Shown in pieces: positions 59,442-64,000 of a stretch of 64,000 bases of DNA. Within the stretch, counting starts at the first letter, position 1, and every line of letters starts with the position of its first letter. Both the position numbers and the translations under genes were made by a program. Source of the stretch: Erigeron canadensis (Eukaryota; Streptophyta; Magnoliopsida; Asterales; Asteraceae); assembly GCF_010389155.1 (NCBI RefSeq), contig NC_057766.1, positions 434,001 to 498,000 on the forward strand, given 5' to 3'. Below the pieces are notes generated by a model. That model was not told the origin of the DNA, ran no database searches, and saw only the letters and a program-made list of their open reading frames with translations.

Positions 59442-62400
59442 TCAAGCCTCTTCATCGTTATCTGCAGCCTCCTCACTGTTATCTTCAGTTTCCTCGTCAT
59501 TTTCTTCTACAATGTTTTCAGTTTTGTTATCCCCATCGGACTCGGGAGCCTCATTTTCATTATCTTCAGCCTCTTCATCATTTTGTTCTGCATTGTTTTC
59601 AGTTTTGTTATCCCCATCTGACTCGGATTCATAAATAACCCTGCACACACCATAATCAACTAATTAGCTAATGGATGTAATAAAAGAACAGAAATGAAGA
59701 TTGATCCTGTATGTACCTTCCTCTCTTTGACACACGGGGTGATCGTTTGGGTTCTTCCAAAAAATCATCAATCATTACTGCAGTTGTTTCTATTGACGTC
59801 TTTTCATTAGCATCAGCGACACTAAAATAAGATAGTAGTAAAAAAATGTTAGTTCGATTCAATGGCTTAATCACATAAGTTAAATTATGATCTTTACCTG
59901 TTTTTATCACCAACAGTGCCAAGATTCAACACTGCTTTATTTTTCCCAACAGTTGGAAGCACACGGTCAGACTTTTTGGTATGCCTGAAATGGGTTAACA
60001 TTTGAAATATATATAAGTAATGATATATGCACTTCACTTCAATAATAATGCACAAAATACTTACAGTTTGCGTTTTCTTGGTTCACGGGTCTTCAAGGGA
60101 GTGACTACAGGAATTGGGTCCTTAACCTTGCTGGAAGATGACCCCATAGTCGCTTTAGAAGTAGTATGCTGGCTACTATCTGCTCCCAACAGCAGTGGGT
60201 TTGTCCCGGGCAAAATCACTTGATTACAATTAAATGCCTCATAAGTTCCAGCACAATAATATGAGTGGCCCTTTATCTCAAATCTGTGTTTTGTACCAAG
60301 CAACTGCTGCAAAGCAGGTGGGAGAACATCATCTCCTAAGTCATCCTACAATGGATAGAAAAGATTGCAATTTGCGTAAAATTGCAAATCCCAAGATAAT
60401 GACACAACACCAATGAACCAAAACATTTGACTTTAAGTATGTACCCGCATTTCTTCTTCCATCAGTGATTTTGCCGACCGATTTAGGAGCGTCTCAGCAG
60501 CATTATCAAACAAAACTGCAACAACTGTTGCTGTTTCATCCCTGATATCTAACTGCAGTTTAAACCTGATTTTGACACCGAGAAACATCCATTTAGAATA
60601 CGGTAGTTCAACGCCACAATTTATTACTCAAAAGTGAAAGGAACTTTCAACAAAACCAAAACATCCTGCTATTATTTTATAAACGTATGAACAATGTTAA
60701 GGTAACCTGAAACGGGGGTAGGCCACAGTTTTGTTACACCCCCCACACTTAAAACCACCATCATCCCTCGTCAAACCCTTCAAGCATCTACCAGAGCTGC
60801 AAGTAATCAAGTACCACCCACTACTTGTTCGAACGCCGACAATCTCTACCATGTTGGAGAACACAACGGTCTACATTACAAAAATATTTTTGTAAACAAT
60901 ATACTCTTCAACAAACACAAACCAAAAAGTATTGATAGTTGTAGAACAGGAGGCAAACCTCATCTTCATTATTGCCTGGGCCAGATTTCTTCATACGACC
61001 CCAGTCTAACAATTCTGCAAGTGTGTTAACTTGGGGAATAGTCTGAATATTAGACACGCTTATTTGGCTCAAGTCTCGACCACTGTAAAGATTAATGCCA
61101 TCAAAACAAATAACCAAACATTAAAAATCATTATTTTATATCGTAAAAGACAGTAGGGCCAACCTCAAATCAGCTTTGAATTGTTTCAAAGCAGGTATAT
61201 CATCATTGTCAATCAACTGGGTTGAGGATGAGCTGGAAACACCGAGTTGACCTACAAAGATGATATGATTAGACATTTTTCAACATAACTATATACATAC
61301 ATAAATAGTGTAACAATTTTACCAAAGTATTTCTTTGCACACATCGCAGTGAGAATCAAGGCATAGACACCGGGGTTCTGAAGCTTCTTTTTTATCATAT
61401 TGTTGCCCAGTTTTCCCCACAGAGTAACACGGACCTGCCGTCCTCGCTGATTTGTAAAATTAAACTCCAAAGTTTTTGCACCAGTAGATTTTGTCAAGAT
61501 TTCTCCAACAGATGTCACATAACCAATCAAGTCTGCAACATTAGAATCAATTCAACTTGTAAAACACGTAGAACTTAGCACAACATATTGATTAAGTCTG
61601 CAACATTAGAATCAATTCAACTTGTAAAAGACGCAGAACTTAGCACAACATATTGATTATTAAGATAGCCAACATGATTTTATGAATATATTCATATTAC
61701 TTCCATAATATGTAATGCTGAAGACTGGTACCATCATTCAAAATTCATGTAATAACAACCTAAGTTACTTTTGAGGCAGTAACATGTAATCTTACAAACC
61801 ATGATGATCATTTACAGGCAAACTTGCAGTTTAATACACCATCTAGGCAGGCATATTTCATATCTTTTAATCATTCAACGATAACTCTGCAATGGGCTAT
61901 AGTGGGTAGCAAAACATTTTTCATACAAACAATTTTTCATAAGCTTTTGACACATCTATCCTATGAGATACTTAGTCATACAATGAATCTATTAAGATGA
62001 AGCAAAAACATATGTATATGTATACCAAGCATACATCATTAAAACACAAAACACACACATATATATAATAAATATATAATAAATAAATATAAATATCTAT
62101 ATATATGGTCAAAAATCAGAAAATACATACGAACGACATAAAGATTTTCAGTAGGCACAACTTCCTCCAATTCAAGAAACTGAAATGGATAACGAATATA
62201 ATGACTAATATCTCCAGTGGCCTTAGCAACTTTTGTGTTACCATCAAATTCAAGCATATACAGGGCATCCTTGAAAATACGGAACGTATCATGATTACAA
62301 TGGACCTTGAATCCTTTAAAGGAAAACAACGATCCTTCCTGCAGCTTTTCTAGAAATATGTAAGACCTATTGTGACTTACAAAACAATGGATCAAGTTTC

Positions 62401-62644
62401 CCTGCAAAAGAACAATATAGATTACCAATCAAACCTCAACTAACTTTAAAAAAATTGATTTTAATTTCCTTACCTTCTCATCAGAAAGTATAAAATCAGT
62501 ACTCATATACGTCCCACTGACATTATGCACATCCCATTTTCTTGAAACCATTGCAGCAATTGTACCATTAAAACCCGGTTTAATTTCATCTAGTAAAAAA
62601 CCCTGGAAAATTTCTTTTGATCGAGACTGCAATTGCAAAGCCAT
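59442..62644 (-). CDS. Helitron-borne RPA1-like single-strand DNA-binding protein, eleven exons, 606 aa
   Basis: Exons 62644-62474, 62401-62131, 61532-61323, 61251-61164, 61082-60959, 60870-60707, 60565-60445, 60345-60065, 59984-59898, 59821-59717 and 59640-59442 sum to 607 codons, fully open, GT-AG throughout. Residues 1-147 form an OB fold like RPA1 DBD-A, and about 148-250 one like DBD-B (YVTSVGEIL, RVTLWGKLG). From about 289 there is an RPA1 C-terminal DBD-C with a zinc ribbon: TCSSGRCLKG and FKCGGCNKTV, spacing CX4CX12CX2C (human RPA70 has CX4CX13CX2C), then FKLQLDIRDETATVVAVLFD. The tail is Ser/Asp/Glu-rich with an internal repeat (ESDGDNKTEN twice). The N-terminal RPA70N domain is absent, as in other plant Helitron RPA-like proteins. 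Likely role: coating the displaced strand during transposition. The start ATG gives MALQLQSRSK; an upstream exon cannot be excluded. Confidence 0.88.
61531..61658. repeat. 65-bp duplication containing a splice acceptor of the RPA-like gene
   Basis: GTCTGCAACATTAGAATCAA at 61531 is repeated at 61596 and the following 40 bp match as well. On the minus strand each copy holds the sequence GTTGCAGAC, so intron 2 ends with two identical candidate acceptors 65 nt apart. Only the 61532 acceptor keeps exon 3 in frame with its OB-fold sequence. Confidence 0.85.
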
Positions 62645-62815
62645 GTGAAAATATATGTATAGATACAAAGACCCAAATAATGTCTTCTTATGAGGGAGAG
62701 GATTATATATATACACATAAGAAACTGCCATACAATGACCATCCATCTAGAATTCATATCAGTTACATCCAATATAATTAATGTATACTATGAGATACAA
62801 CCCTTACAACTTCAT

Positions 62816-63046
62816 GCTATACAAATTTTCGGATATATTTACTCAACAATAATTAACATCTCATTTAAACCAACTAAGAAAACATGAATTCACTGAAGCT
62901 ATACAAATTCTCGGATAATTAACATCTCATTTAAACCAACTAAGAAAACATTCATTCACTGAAGCTATACAAATTCTCGGATGTATATACTCAACAATAA
63001 TAAACATCTCATTTAAACCAACTAAGAAAATATGCATTCACTGATG
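62816..63046. repeat. Triple repeat near the Helitron 5' end
   Basis: Three copies start GCTATACAAATT(T/C)TCGGAT (62816, 62898, 62964) and contain AACATCTCATTTAAACCAAC. The second copy lacks about 17 bp. They lie between the RPA-like gene start and the proposed Helitron 5' terminus. Confidence 0.9.
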
Positions 63047-63179
63047 CAACGCATAAAAACTACAAAATCAAGAAGAGTAGAAAGGAAAACACTAACCTCA
63101 TTCAATGACAATCATAAATCACATCATAAGTGTGAAGTGCCAAAAAACAATCAGGCCTTCAACTTTATATTATATAAGA

Positions 63180-63732
63180 TATATGTTTAAAAGTAACCTT
63201 TATGCGTAGACTTGTTTGAATTTCCTCTTAATATGGTGATGTGTTTTGTAGATCTGTTTTCTAAATCATATGAACTTGACTGATATTTTAGTGTAACAGA
63301 TCTATATTTTAATTCATTATAATTTTTTTAGGTTATAAAATAATTATATTGTTAAATACTCTATTATATTTTATTATTTTCTTTTTTACCATTGACACCA
63401 AATACAAGAAAACAAACCAAAACTTTTATATAAAAGGCTTCGACATTTAGACAGAAGACTAACAAAGAAAAACTCATATATTTTATTTGTTTCTTGTTAA
63501 GTTTTGATACTTGGAAGGGTTAACATCAGATTGACATTGTTTAAAGTACATTGTGAATTATCACAGGACAATCACCTAATGATTGTTAGGTTTTCCTCTT
63601 TCTTCAATTTTTGTGATTGACAAATAAGGTACGAGTATTTTTTTAATCTCATATTTGATTTTACTAATTGCATGTTCTAGAGGCATTATGGTGATTGTTT
63701 TAATATATATTCTTTTGTTGTATTATTATAAA
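63180..63732. other. AT-rich stretch between two Helitrons
   Basis: No gene, RNA or clear repeat seen. Confidence 0.4.
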
Positions 63733-64000
63733 CTAGATTATTGACCCGCGTAATAACATGTTATCACTTCATGACAACATATTATTTGATATAGATAAAA
63801 AAAATTTTTTGATTATATATATAAATATCTGATATCTTACATAAGATTAGCTTTTTGATTTTGAATAAGAAGAATCATATAAATATTTTTTAATATATTA
63901 TTTATTCTTCTATTTCATATATATATAAAAAATATTGATTTCATGTAATCAAACTTAGGGTTAAGTTTGAAACTTAAAATAAAAATACAAAGTCAACATT
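63733..64000 (-). mobile_element. Helitron 3' end, element cut by the window edge
   Basis: On the minus strand TTATTACGCGGGTCAATAA, a short hairpin, is followed by CTAG (63733-63736) and then T, the same layout as the other Helitron 3' ends here. The body would extend beyond 64000. What is visible is AT-rich and non-coding. Confidence 0.55.

Larger units (their letters stand above)
44316..63179 (-). mobile_element. Helitron of about 18.9 kb encoding Rep/helicase, RPA-like and accessory genes
   Basis: On the minus strand the 5' end is TCTTATATAATATAAAG at 63179, preceded by A. The 3' end is a hairpin (GCATCGCACGGGCATGC) followed by CTAG at 44316 and then T, so the A|TC...CTAG|T rule holds. 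The 3' end resembles those at 18.7, 34.1 and 49.9 kb. Cargo, 5' to 3': RPA1-like gene (62644-59442), a P-family copy (58534), Rep/helicase (58195-52142), P-family copies (50300, 46852, 45187), and a coiled-coil gene (47201). A smaller Helitron is nested at about 49519-49873. The 3' boundary is strong; the 5' boundary is chosen by motif and could be slightly off. The copy is disabled by three stop codons in the Rep gene. Confidence 0.75.

Overview
This is nuclear DNA from a flowering plant. It is AT-rich, its genes are split by GT-AG introns, and it carries TIR-NBS-LRR (TNL) resistance genes, which indicates a eudicot. The kinase relic at 2.6 kb resembles a kinase type I associate with Asteraceae, so a daisy-family genome is my guess, not a demonstrated fact. 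Most of the window is transposon sequence inserted into and beside a small TNL cluster.

Layout. 0-2 kb: a MITE and a 1,278-bp Mutator-like element with 110-bp terminal inverted repeats and a perfect 9-bp target duplication. 2-6.5 kb: a decayed receptor-like kinase and an intact DUF4220/DUF594 membrane-protein gene. 7-10.5 kb: fragments of TNL flanking sequence left by an old tandem duplication. 10,538-26,490: a complete CACTA (En/Spm) element of 15,953 bp with an ACT target duplication, subterminal repeat arrays, an intact three-exon TNP2-type transposase (1,120 aa) and a divergent six-exon second gene broken by a 1-nt deletion. It sits about 470 bp upstream of TNL-1. 26.9-43.6 kb: TNL-1 (intact, five exons, 1,083 aa), a last-exon fragment of an opposite-strand TNL, TNL-2 (same exon structure, one premature stop after the P-loop) and TNL-3 (opposite strand, heavily degraded).

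44,316-63,179: a Helitron of about 18.9 kb on the minus strand. It carries a nine-exon Rep/helicase gene (1,729 codons, interrupted only by three nonsense codons), an eleven-exon RPA1-like gene that is fully open (606 aa), a small two-exon coiled-coil gene, and four diverged members of a small protein family I do not recognise, two of them intact. That family is the best candidate here for something undescribed. A second Helitron 3' end is cut by the right edge of the window.

How the parts relate. The TNL copies share promoter, exon and 3'-flank blocks, so TNL-1 and TNL-2 arose by tandem duplication of a unit holding a convergent TNL pair, followed by deletion. The CACTA insertion separated upstream blocks that are contiguous in front of TNL-2. 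The Helitron Rep gene in this copy is disabled, so it could move only if a related helicase acts in trans, while its RPA-like and accessory genes look better preserved. All exon models were made by eye from splice sites and reading-frame continuity; none is supported by transcripts.
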